Below, in pieces: positions 1 through 7,295 of a stretch of DNA of 45,944 nucleotides. How positions within the stretch are numbered: position 1 is the first letter of the stretch; the number at the start of each line of letters is the position of its first letter. The notes beneath the pieces were generated by a model. The model was not told the origin of the DNA and did no database searches. It was given only the letters and a program-made list of their open reading frames with translations. Location of the stretch: positions 29,643-75,586 of the forward strand of contig UCEY01000040.1 of NCBI GenBank assembly GCA_900471605.1, given 5' to 3'. The position numbers and the translations under genes were made by a program. The stretch is from Hyphomicrobiales bacterium. GTDB taxonomy: Bacteria > Pseudomonadota > Alphaproteobacteria > Rhizobiales > Rhizobiaceae.

Positions 1-93
1 GCAGGGCAGAGGGGGGTATCCCGGCCACAACGGCCAATCGTCAGCGACTGGACTGGACGATCTCGCCGCCGCCATCCGGTCCCTCAAGAAACC

Positions 94-1659
94 CTACCGC
101 TTCAAGCTACCCAAAATCCCGCGCACGATCGCTCGGCCCACCTGGGTTGCGACGGTCCGCGTCACGCTCTTCATCGCAGCCTCGATGATCGTCTCGCGCT
201 GGTAGCCGGAGCGGCGCGGCTGCGCACGGTCGCGGTCGTCGTCCTTGTCGCCGAAGCCCGGCAGGGTCCAGCCGGTGGTTTCGCCGGAGCCGGCCGGCGG
301 GGCGGCCTGCAGCTCGTCCTGCGCCTTTTTCGCGGCGGCGGCATCGGCGGCCTGCTTGGCGCGGCCGGCGAGGATTTCGAAGGCCGATTCCCGGTCCAGG
401 TCCTCGTCATAGACGCCGAGCACCGGGCTCTTGTCCATGATCGTCTGGCGTTCCTGATCGCTGAGCGGGCCGATGCGGCCCGACGGCGGGCGCACCAGCG
501 TGCGTTCCACGATGGACGGCGCACCCTTGCCTTCGAGCGTCGAGACCAGCGCCTCGCCGGTGCCGAGATTGGTGATCGCGGTGGCGCAGTCGAAATCCGG
601 GTTGGGACGGAACGTGTCGGCCGCCGTCTTCACCGCCTTCTGCTCGCGCGGCGTATAGGCGCGCAGCGCGTGCTGCACCCGGTTGCCGAGCTGCGCGAGC
701 ACGGTTTCCGGCACGTCGAGCGGGTTCTGGGTGACGAAATAGACGCCGACGCCCTTGGAGCGGATCAGCCGCACGACCTGTTCGACGCGCTCGGTCAGCA
801 CTTTCGGCGCGTCGTTGAAGAGCAGATGCGCCTCGTCGAAGAAGAACACCAGTTTCGGCTGTTCCGGATCGCCCACTTCCGGCAGTTCCTCGAACAGTTC
901 CGAGAGCAGCCACAGCAGGAAGGTCGCATAGAGCCGCGGGTTCATCATCAGCTTGTCGGCGGCGAGCACCGAGATCTGCCCATAACCACTGTTCGGGTTG
1001 GTGCGCATGATATCGGTGATCTTCAGCGCCGGTTCGCCGAAGAAATGCTCGGCGCCCTGCTGTTCGAGCACCAGAAGCGCCCGCTGGATCGAACCGACGG
1101 ACGCCTTCGAGATCAGCCCGAACTGGGTCGACAGCTCGCTGGCATTCTCGCCCATGTAGTTCAGCAGCGAGGCGAAATCCTTGAGGTCGAGCAGCGGCAG
1201 GTTCGCCTTGTCGGCGATCTTGAAGGCGATGTTGATGACGCCTTCCTGCGGCTCGGATGCGTCCATCAGGCGCGACAGAAGCAGCGGCCCCATCTCGGCG
1301 ATGGTGGTGCGCACCCTATGGCCCTTTTCGCCGAACAGATCCCAGAAGATCACCGGGAACTGCTCGAAATCATAGTCCTGGAAACCGATCTGCTCGGCGC
1401 GCTTGAGGAGAAAATCCTTCGCTTCGCCCTTCATGGCAATGCCGGACAGGTCACCCTTGATATCGGCGGCGAAAACCGGCACGCCGGCCTTCGAAAAACC
1501 TTCGGCGAGCACCTGCAGGGTCACCGTCTTGCCGGTGCCGGTGGCGCCGGTGACGAGGCCGTGGCGGTTGCCGAACTTCAGTTCCAGATATTCAGCCTTG
1601 TTGAGCGAATCGTCCGGCTTGCGGCTGCCGCCGATGAAGAGCTTTCCCGTATCGTCCAT
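94..1659 (-). CDS. HerA-like ATPase (DUF853 family)
   Basis: This 521-aa protein is a P-loop ATPase of the HerA/FtsK-like DUF853 family. A Walker A motif GATGTGKT lies at residues 38-45 and a Walker B LVFFFDEAH at 270-278. An arginine-containing helix and a VTQNP sensor-like segment follow at about 309-313. The C-terminal 100 residues are Ala/Gln-rich and charged, ending in a basic helix. HerA relatives pump DNA with the NurA nuclease in archaea, but bacterial DUF853 proteins have no firmly established role and no nuclease partner is adjacent. It is transcribed divergently from the YihY gene and ends with TAG at 94-96. The family is confident; the function is unknown. Confidence 0.9.
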   Translation of the reverse strand: MDDTGKLFIGGSRKPDDSLNKAEYLELKFGNRHGLVTGATGTGKTVTLQVLAEGFSKAGVPVFAADIKGDLSGIAMKGEAKDFLLKRAEQIGFQDYDFEQFPVIFWDLFGEKGHRVRTTIAEMGPLLLSRLMDASEPQEGVINIAFKIADKANLPLLDLKDFASLLNYMGENASELSTQFGLISKASVGSIQRALLVLEQQGAEHFFGEPALKITDIMRTNPNSGYGQISVLAADKLMMNPRLYATFLLWLLSELFEELPEVGDPEQPKLVFFFDEAHLLFNDAPKVLTERVEQVVRLIRSKGVGVYFVTQNPLDVPETVLAQLGNRVQHALRAYTPREQKAVKTAADTFRPNPDFDCATAITNLGTGEALVSTLEGKGAPSIVERTLVRPPSGRIGPLSDQERQTIMDKSPVLGVYDEDLDRESAFEILAGRAKQAADAAAAKKAQDELQAAPPAGSGETTGWTLPGFGDKDDDRDRAQPRRSGYQRETIIEAAMKSVTRTVATQVGRAIVRGILGSLKR

Positions 1660-1774
1660 GCAACTATGCGCTCCCTGACCGCGTTCTCTGGCAATTGCTT
1701 ATAGGATGTGCGGAGGCGCCGGGCAACGGCAACGAGATCGATGCGCCCCGCCCGCAACGGGAGGCTGGGCAGGC

Positions 1775-2758
1775 ATGGCGATCGGCGAAACGAGGGCCGG
1801 ATTGGAAAAGAACAGGGGCCGCGAGGCGGAGGCCCCGCAGGAAATCCCGGCTCCCGGCCTGAAGGATGTCTTCTGGCGGGTTTATGGAAGCCTCGCGCAG
1901 GACCGCATCACGCTGATCGCCGCCGGCGTCACCTATTATCTTCTGCTGGCGCTGTTTCCGGCAGCAAGCGCCCTGGTATCGATCTACGGTTTCGTCTCGG
2001 ACCCGGCATCGATCGTCGACCGCATCGCTTTCCTGAGTTCGGTCATGCCGGCGGATGCGCTGAACATCTTTCTCGACCAGCTGCGGGCGCTGACCGCGGA
2101 GCGCAATGCGACGCTGTCGATCGCCCTGATCGGCGGCCTGGCGCTGGCGCTGTGGAGCGCCAACAATGGCATGAAGGCGCTGTTCGAGGCGATGAACGTC
2201 GCTTATGCGGAAGAGGAAAAGCGCGGCATCGTGCGCCTCAACCTCATCTCGCTTCTGTTCACCCTCGGCGCCCTGCTTCTGGCGATCGTCATCCTGTTTG
2301 CGATGGGCGTGGTGCCGGCCGTCCTCAAATATCTCTGGCTCGACCGGTGGACCGAAATCATCATCCGCCTGGTGCGCTGGCCGGTCATGATGCTGTTCGT
2401 CGCGGGCGGCATCATGATGCTCTACCGCTTCGGCCCGAGCCGCGAGCCGGCGAAACTCAAATGGCTCACCTGGGGTGCGGCATTCTCGACCGTCGCCTGG
2501 CTTGCCGCCTCGATTGCAGTTTCTTTCTATCTGGGGAATATTGCCGATTACAACGCCACCTACGGCACGCTCGGCGCGCTGATCGGTTTCATGGTCTGGA
2601 CATGGATATCGGTCATCATCGTCATCGTCGGTGCGGAGATCAACGCCGAGCTCGAACACCAGACGGCCCGCGATTCGACCACAGGCAGGCCGAAGCCGCT
2701 CGGCGCCCGCGGCGCCTACATGGCCGACACGGTGGGTGAGGCGTCGGGCGAAGCCTGA
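1775..2758 (+). CDS. YihY/BrkB-family inner-membrane protein
   Basis: This is a polytopic membrane protein of the YihY (formerly BrkB, RNase BN-annotated) family. After a charged N-terminus it has the family signature, with GVTYYLLLALFPA in the first membrane segment and YGTLGALIGFMVW near the end. About six hydrophobic helices are visible and the C-terminus is polar. I chose ATG 1775 (327 aa), which has GGGAGG upstream. The in-frame ATG at 1706 would add 23 residues of low-complexity, arginine- and glycine-rich sequence and lies directly below a TATAGG -10-like element at 1700-1705. The physiological substrate is not known. The RNase annotation sometimes attached to this family is incorrect. 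Confidence 0.85.
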   Translation: MAIGETRAGLEKNRGREAEAPQEIPAPGLKDVFWRVYGSLAQDRITLIAAGVTYYLLLALFPAASALVSIYGFVSDPASIVDRIAFLSSVMPADALNIFLDQLRALTAERNATLSIALIGGLALALWSANNGMKALFEAMNVAYAEEEKRGIVRLNLISLLFTLGALLLAIVILFAMGVVPAVLKYLWLDRWTEIIIRLVRWPVMMLFVAGGIMMLYRFGPSREPAKLKWLTWGAAFSTVAWLAASIAVSFYLGNIADYNATYGTLGALIGFMVWTWISVIIVIVGAEINAELEHQTARDSTTGRPKPLGARGAYMADTVGEASGEA

Positions 2759-2813
2759 AGCCGGAGATGCTCTACGCTCCCTGTTGGCTTCGGCAAAGAC
2801 TATGTGTATTACC

Positions 2814-2829
2814 TTGACGTGAACGTCAA
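2814..2829 (+). promoter_or_regulatory. Perfect TTGACG-4-CGTCAA palindrome upstream of DUF gene
   Basis: The sequence TTGACGTGAACGTCAA is a perfect 6-4-6 inverted repeat ending 18 bases before the next start codon. It resembles operators of MerR-family regulators of the LiuR type, but no such regulator is adjacent. The two-base difference in spacing separates it from an FNR box. Confidence 0.5.
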
Positions 2830-2847
2830 AACCTTCAGGAGAGATTG

Positions 2848-3237
2848 ATGAACGAACTGGTTTCCCGCGTTGCCGAAAATGTCGGCATTGCCCCTGACGT
2901 CGCCGAAAAGGCGATCGGCATGATGCTCGGTTTCCTGCAGCGCGAAGCCGATGACGGCGCGGTTGCCAGGATGATCGAGGCGATCCCCGGCGCTGCCGAA
3001 CTGGTTGCCAAGTTCAACGGCGAAGGTTCAGGCGGCGGCGGTCTGCTCGGCGGCCTGATGGCGAGCTTCGGCGGCGGCGTCATGGCGCTCGGCCAGCAGC
3101 TGATGTCCCAGGGCCTCGGCATGGGCGAGATCACCGGGCTTGCCAAGGAAACCATGGCGGTCGCCCGCGAACATGCCGGCGACGAAGTGGTCGACGCGGT
3201 GATCGCGTCTGTTCCCGGCCTGTCGCAGTTCGTCTGA
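2848..3237 (+). CDS. Small helical conserved protein (DUF2780/DUF2267-like)
   Basis: This 129-aa protein has no signal peptide. The N-terminal helical region (MNELVSRVAENVGI, then FLQREADDG) is followed by a glycine-rich stretch at about residues 52-75 (GSGGGGLLGGLMASFGGG) and two further helices. The pattern recalls DUF2780/DUF2267 proteins, whose function is unknown. ATG 2848 is preceded by AGGAGA; a TTG one codon earlier is also possible. The gene sits alone between a palindrome at 2814-2829 and an intrinsic terminator at 3261-3289, so it looks like an independently regulated single gene. The family assignment is tentative. Confidence 0.75.
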   Translation: MNELVSRVAENVGIAPDVAEKAIGMMLGFLQREADDGAVARMIEAIPGAAELVAKFNGEGSGGGGLLGGLMASFGGGVMALGQQLMSQGLGMGEITGLAKETMAVAREHAGDEVVDAVIASVPGLSQFV

Positions 3238-3260
3238 TCGGCACCTTCGGACACATCAAG

Positions 3261-3289
3261 CCGCTGGCCGTGAGGCCGGCGGTTTTTTT
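3261..3289 (+). terminator. Intrinsic terminator after DUF gene
   Basis: CCGCTGGCC (3261-3269) pairs with GGCCGGCGG (3274-3282) with one G-T wobble. The loop is GTGA and seven T residues follow. It lies 24 bases after the stop codon. Confidence 0.85.
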
Positions 3290-3397
3290 GTTGGATCCAA
3301 AGCCGACGAGACCGGTCTACGGGCCAATTGACACCTTGCGGGCTTGTCCAGCGTTTCGCACTCTCCATGTCAGTGTCGTTGCTGATGGGAGGTTACC

Positions 3398-3682
3398 ATG
3401 TCCTCTGATGACGAGGCCGCCATGGTGCGGATAACGGGAAGGGTACAAGGCGTCGGTTTCCGTGCCTGGACGCGGGAAGAGGCAGAACGGCTGGGTTTGA
3501 CCGGTTGGGTCCGCAATGAGCCGGATGGATCCGTCCTTGCCTTGATTGCGGGACCAGCCGCCGGCCTATCGCAAATGCTTGAGCGTTTCCGGCACGGCCC
3601 GCCCGGCGCTTCGGTTTCCGGCGTGGAGCGAGGGCCGGCAGCACTCGCGGAAAAGCCGGTCGATTTCCGTGTCACGAGATGA
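3398..3682 (+). CDS. acyP: Acylphosphatase
   Basis: This 94-aa protein is a typical small acylphosphatase, which hydrolyses carboxyl-phosphate bonds. The signature GRVQGVGFR spans residues 14-22 with the catalytic Arg at 22. GWVRNEPDGSV follows with the catalytic Asn at 40. Both required residues are present and the length is normal for the family. A GGGAGG Shine-Dalgarno lies about 7 bases before ATG 3398. It appears monocistronic: the terminator at 3261-3289 separates it from the previous gene and more than 300 bases separate it from corA. The in vivo substrate of bacterial acylphosphatases is generally unresolved. Confidence 0.93.
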   Translation: MSSDDEAAMVRITGRVQGVGFRAWTREEAERLGLTGWVRNEPDGSVLALIAGPAAGLSQMLERFRHGPPGASVSGVERGPAALAEKPVDFRVTR

Positions 3683-3808
3683 CCGGGTCGATCGCGTGGT
3701 TTGTCGTAGGCTGGCCAACCTTCCGCCCCCATCATCCGGTCTCTTCGGGCTGAAGCCAACCTTTCCAATTGTTAATCTGCCAAGCCCGTGACCGCGACAG
3801 AAAAGCCA

Positions 3809-4000
3809 TTGACTTTTCGGCATTTAGGGCACATCTGAACACCCGAGCGACGCCTGTCCGGGCGTCCTTCTTTCAAAGGACAATTGAGATGAACCCCGAC
3901 AGTCGAAGTTCGACGTCATCATACCGACCCGTCTCTGCGGGGCTCTAGTCCTTCTCGATAAGGATGCGCGCTCCGAAGGGACCGATGGTCCGAAAAGGAG
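3809..4000 (+). promoter_or_regulatory. Structured 5' leader of the CorA gene
   Basis: This 323-base gap upstream of the transporter gene holds, in order: a TTGACT -35-like hexamer (3809-3814); a GACGCC/GGCGTC hairpin (3849-3854 with 3861-3866) followed by CTTCTTTC, which could act as a short terminator; a small ORF with its own ribosome-binding site (3889-3948); and a GGACC-GAT-GGTCC hairpin (3979-3991) abutting the AAAAGGAG ribosome-binding site of the transporter (3993-4000). The elements are read directly from the sequence. A regulatory role, for example magnesium-dependent attenuation, is inferred. Confidence 0.45.
3889..3948 (+). CDS. Putative leader peptide upstream of corA
   Basis: An ATG preceded by AAAGGACAATTGAG opens a 19-codon frame encoding MNPDSRSSTSSYRPVSAGL and ending in TAG. 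It is rich in Ser and Arg and has two Pro residues. It lies between two hairpins in the leader of the CorA-family transporter, 57 bases before that gene's start. Leader peptides control magnesium transporters in enterobacteria (mgtL, corL), but nothing in this peptide identifies the signal. It could also be a chance ORF. Confidence 0.35.
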   Translation: MNPDSRSSTSSYRPVSAGL

Positions 4001-4005
4001 CCGTC

Positions 4006-5049
4006 ATGCTGCGCATCCATGCCTACGACCTTGATCGCCTTGTTTCCGTCGCTTCCGATGTGCCGGCGCTTGCCGCAGCGCAGCCGGTGTCCGACGTCCC
4101 GGATGCGGCAATGCCCGTTCCCGCCACGCCGGCCGTCGTCTGGTACGACCTCCTCAGCCCCACGCCGGAGGAAGAACGCGCTGTCGGCGAGCGTCTCGGC
4201 ATCACCGTGCCGACCATGGATGAGATGGAGGATATCGAGCTTTCCGCCCGCCTCTACCAGGAGGACGGCGCCGAGTTCATGACCATGACGGTGCTGACCC
4301 GGCCCGATGCCGGCACGCCGCGCAAGGTGCCGGTCACCTTCATCGTCAAGGGCCAGGTGCTGGTGACCGTGCGTTATGCCGAGCCGCGCCCGTTCGACGC
4401 GTTCATGGCGCGCGCCCGCAAGCCGAACGGTACCGGCCTGCATTGCGGTAACGGCGAGCTGATCATGACCGGGATTATCGAGGCGATCATCGACCGCATG
4501 GCCGACACGCTGGAACGGCTCGGCACCGAGATCGACCAGATTTCCCAGGAAGTGTTTTCCGCCAAGGCAGCCAAGGCCAACAAGAAGACCCGCGACCTGC
4601 AGGACCTCATCCGCGAGGTCGGCCAGAAGGGTGAGTTCATCACCGTCGTCCGCGAAAGCCTCGTCAGCGTTTCCCGGGTGGTTGCCTATTACGCAGCGCT
4701 CGACGGCGTCGACCGCAAGCTGACCAAGGAACTGCGCCAGCGCCTGAAACTGCTGCAGCGGGACGCCACCTCGCTCGGCGACCACTCGGCCTTCCTGTCC
4801 GGCAAGATCAATTTCCTGCTGGATGCGACGCTCGGGCTGATCAACCTTGAGCAGAACCAGATCATCAAGATCTTCTCGGTCGCCTCGGTCGTGTTCCTGC
4901 CGCCGACCCTGGTCGCCTCGATCTATGGCATGAACTTCGCCAACCAGCCGGAACTGCAATGGACCTACGGCTACCACATGGCGATCGCCATGATGATCGT
5001 CTCGATGGCCCTGCCGTATCTCTACTTCAAGCGCAAGGGCTGGCTGTAG
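4006..5049 (+). CDS. corA: CorA-family magnesium transporter
   Basis: This 347-aa protein is a CorA/Mrs2/Alr1 metal-ion transporter. It has a soluble acidic N-terminal domain, a long helical stalk (about residues 170-275) and two C-terminal membrane helices. The pore signature GMN sits at 308-310 in YGMNFANQPE, and the C-terminus is basic (FKRKGWL). The GMN motif marks Mg2+ channels, although some relatives export Zn2+. ATG 4006 is chosen because AAAAGGAG precedes it by five bases; an upstream in-frame ATG at 3964 has no ribosome-binding site and lies inside the structured leader. A RIME-type repeat follows the stop codon. Confidence 0.92.
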   Translation: MLRIHAYDLDRLVSVASDVPALAAAQPVSDVPDAAMPVPATPAVVWYDLLSPTPEEERAVGERLGITVPTMDEMEDIELSARLYQEDGAEFMTMTVLTRPDAGTPRKVPVTFIVKGQVLVTVRYAEPRPFDAFMARARKPNGTGLHCGNGELIMTGIIEAIIDRMADTLERLGTEIDQISQEVFSAKAAKANKKTRDLQDLIREVGQKGEFITVVRESLVSVSRVVAYYAALDGVDRKLTKELRQRLKLLQRDATSLGDHSAFLSGKINFLLDATLGLINLEQNQIIKIFSVASVVFLPPTLVASIYGMNFANQPELQWTYGYHMAIAMMIVSMALPYLYFKRKGWL

Positions 5050-5057
5050 GGGAAGGT

Positions 5058-5198
5058 GCCCCTCATCCCCCTGCCGGGACCTTCTCCCCGCTTGCGGGTA
5101 GAAGGGCATGCGCCGCACCGTGTTGCTCCCCATCGGGCGTCTCACGGGGCACGTCCCCTCTCCCCGTTCTACGGGGAGAGGGCTAGGGTGAGGGGCTG
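5058..5198. repeat. RIME-type palindromic intergenic repeat
   Basis: This roughly 140-base element has GCCCCTCATCC at one end and its near complement GGGTGAGGGGC at the other. Internal hairpins include CCCTCTCCCCGT/ACGGGGAGAGGG (5156-5182, a perfect 12-bp stem) and CTTCTCCCCGC/GCGGGTAGAAG. This organisation is typical of rhizobial intergenic mosaic elements found between genes across Rhizobiaceae. It lies between convergent genes. Confidence 0.75.
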
Positions 5199-5238
5199 CC
5201 TATCAGCAGGCGGTCAATATAAAGGACCAACATAAAGA

Positions 5239-5263
5239 ATGCGCCGGAGGTTGTCCGGCGCAT
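5239..5263 (-). terminator. Intrinsic terminator of the DkgB-like reductase gene
   Basis: The perfect 10-bp inverted repeat ATGCGCCGGA/TCCGGCGCAT has a five-base loop. Read on the minus strand it is followed by TCTTTATGTT, 27 bases after the stop of the reductase gene. Confidence 0.7.
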
Positions 5264-5289
5264 GATTTCACCTCGAAAGGAGGGATCGG

Positions 5290-6117
5290 TCAAACATCCC
5301 ATTCCGGGGCCAGATGCCCCGGGTTGACGATGCGGCCGGTCGGCCTGGCGAGCTTGTGGATCGCCAACATCTCGTCTTCCGACAGGGCGAAATCGAAAAC
5401 GTCGAAATTTTCCGGCAGGCGGGAGACGGTTGCGGTCTTGGAGAGCGCGATGACGTCCTTCTGCTGGATCGCCCAGCGCAATGCCACCTGCGCGGCGGTC
5501 TTGCCGTGCCTGGAGCCGATATCCTTCAGCACCGGGTCGCCCGGCACCGCGCCGTTCGCCATCAGGTAATAGGAGGTCAGCGACATGCCATGTTTGCGCA
5601 CCTCGTCGAGAACCTTGGTCTGGTCGAGATAGGGGTGGTATTCGACCTGATTGGTGGCGAGCGGCGCGTCGGAGAGTTTGACCGCCTCGGCGACCAGCGC
5701 GGTGGAGAAGTTCGAGACGCCGATATTCCTGACCTTGCCGGCCTTTTTGAGCGCGTTCAGCGCGCCCATGCGGTCGGCGAGCGGCATTTCGCTCTGCGGC
5801 CAGTGGAGGAGGAGGAGATCGACGTAATCGGTCTTCAGCTTGGCCAGGCTCTCGTCGACCGAGGCGATGAAGGCATCATGGCCGACACGGTCCACCCACA
5901 CCTTGGTGGTCAGAAAGATGTCGGCGCGCGGGACGCCGGACTTGGACAGCACGTCGCCGACCGCCGCCTCGTTCTTGTAGATCTGCGCGGTATCGACATG
6001 GCGAAAGCCGAGCTTCAGGGCCTCCGGCAACACGCGGGCGACGTCCTCGTCGGGCATGCGGAACGTGCCGAAACCGAGGGCAGGGATGTTGGCGCCGTTG
6101 GCGCTGACTGTGAACAT
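5290..6117 (-). CDS. dkgB: Aldo/keto reductase, 2,5-diketo-D-gluconate reductase type
   Basis: This 275-aa NADPH-dependent aldo/keto reductase most closely matches the DkgB (YafB) type. The catalytic tetrad is visible: Asp41 and Tyr46 in HVDTAQIYKNEAAV, Lys71 in LTTKVW and His104 in LLLHWPQ. The phosphate-binding C-terminal region is present and the length fits the family. ATG 6117 is chosen for its AAGGAGTTCGAT ribosome-binding site; upstream in-frame codons have none. It is the last gene of a same-strand run MFS exporter, aldo/keto reductase, reductase, 117 bases after its neighbour and followed by a terminator. DkgB also reduces methylglyoxal, so the substrate here is uncertain. Confidence 0.85.
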   Translation of the reverse strand: MFTVSANGANIPALGFGTFRMPDEDVARVLPEALKLGFRHVDTAQIYKNEAAVGDVLSKSGVPRADIFLTTKVWVDRVGHDAFIASVDESLAKLKTDYVDLLLLHWPQSEMPLADRMGALNALKKAGKVRNIGVSNFSTALVAEAVKLSDAPLATNQVEYHPYLDQTKVLDEVRKHGMSLTSYYLMANGAVPGDPVLKDIGSRHGKTAAQVALRWAIQQKDVIALSKTATVSRLPENFDVFDFALSEDEMLAIHKLARPTGRIVNPGHLAPEWDV

Positions 6118-6234
6118 ATCGAACTCCTTCGGAAAAGCCCGGGCCAAATTGCTTAAAATGGCGCCGGGCAAAATGGGGCCCCTATTACATGGACCGATTC
6201 TGTGACGGATCAACCACCCGAGTTTTCGGGGGTA

Positions 6235-7272
6235 TCAGCCGGCGATGGGCGGGTTGAGGCGGGCAAAACCCTCCTGCCGCCGATAGGGAAAATGCGGGTA
6301 GGGCGCGGTCACCGCGCTTGCCGCATCGAGCCTTGCGACCTGCTCCCTCGTCAGCGACCAGCCGACGGCCCCGAGGTTCTGGCGAAGCTGCTCCTCGTTG
6401 CGGGCGCCTATGATCACCGAGGAAACGGTCGGCCGGCCGATAAGCCAGTTGATCGCCACCTGCGGCACGGTCCTGCCGGTCTCCTCCGCCACGCCTTCCA
6501 GCGCATCGACCACGCGGTAGAGCAGTTCGTCTTCGACCGGCGGGCCGAAATCGGCCGTCTGATGAAGGCGGCTGCCCGCCGGAAGCGGCTTGCCGCGGCT
6601 GATTTTGCCGGTAAGCCGGCCCCAGCCGAGCGGGCTCCAGACCAGCGCGCCGAGCCCCTGGTCCTTGCCGAGCGGCATCAGGTCCCATTCGTAATCGCGG
6701 CCGACCAGCGAATAATAGACCTGGTTGGCCACATAGCGGGTCATTCCGTGCTTTTCAGCGGCTGCCAGCGACTTCATGATCTGCCAGCCGGAGAAATTCG
6801 AGACGCCGACATAACGCAGCTTGCCGTCCTGCACGAGCCGGTCGAGCGTCGAGACGACCTCCTCGACCGGCGTCGAGGCGTCGAAGGCATGCAGCTGGAA
6901 AATGTCGATATGGTCGGTACCGAGCCGCTTGAGAGCTGCCTCCACGGAGCCGATCAGGCGCGAGCGCGAGGAGCCCCAGTCATTCGGCCCGTCGCCGGTC
7001 GGCAGGCTGGCCTTGGTGGAAATCAGCACGTCGTTGCGCCGGCCCTTGATCGCCTCGCCCAGCACCTCTTCCGAGGCGCCGGCCGAATAGACGTCGGCGG
7101 TGTCGAACAGGGTGACGCCGGCGTCGAGGCAGATATCGACGAGGCGGCGGGCCTCCTCCACATCGGTCGTGCCCCAGTGGCTGAACAGCGGGCCGGAGCC
7201 GCCGAAGGTGCCGGCTCCGAAACTGAGCACCGGCACCTTGAGGCCGGATGCGCCGAGATTGCGATATTCCAT
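6235..7272 (-). CDS. Aldo/keto reductase (Tas/YajO-like class)
   Basis: This 345-aa oxidoreductase belongs to the potassium-channel-beta-like branch of aldo/keto reductases. Its tetrad is Asp57 and Tyr62 (FDTADVYSAG), Lys87 (ISTKAS) and His128 (IFQLHAFD). The cofactor motif IIGARNEEQL lies near the C-terminus and identifies NADP(H) binding. It starts at ATG 7272, 23 bases after the MFS exporter's stop, so the two are almost certainly co-transcribed. It is a different subfamily from the reductase encoded just downstream. The pairing with an exporter suggests detoxification of a carbonyl compound, but the substrate cannot be read from the sequence. Confidence 0.9.
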   Translation of the reverse strand: MEYRNLGASGLKVPVLSFGAGTFGGSGPLFSHWGTTDVEEARRLVDICLDAGVTLFDTADVYSAGASEEVLGEAIKGRRNDVLISTKASLPTGDGPNDWGSSRSRLIGSVEAALKRLGTDHIDIFQLHAFDASTPVEEVVSTLDRLVQDGKLRYVGVSNFSGWQIMKSLAAAEKHGMTRYVANQVYYSLVGRDYEWDLMPLGKDQGLGALVWSPLGWGRLTGKISRGKPLPAGSRLHQTADFGPPVEDELLYRVVDALEGVAEETGRTVPQVAINWLIGRPTVSSVIIGARNEEQLRQNLGAVGWSLTREQVARLDAASAVTAPYPHFPYRRQEGFARLNPPIAG

Positions 7273-7295
7273 GATCGTGATCCTTGGTTGGACGG

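Noticed and set aside
1..93. Possible end of a gene at the left edge of the window.
   Set aside because: One frame is open across the edge, but it continues only as antisense of the HerA-like gene. No domain could be read and nothing else is seen in these 93 bases.
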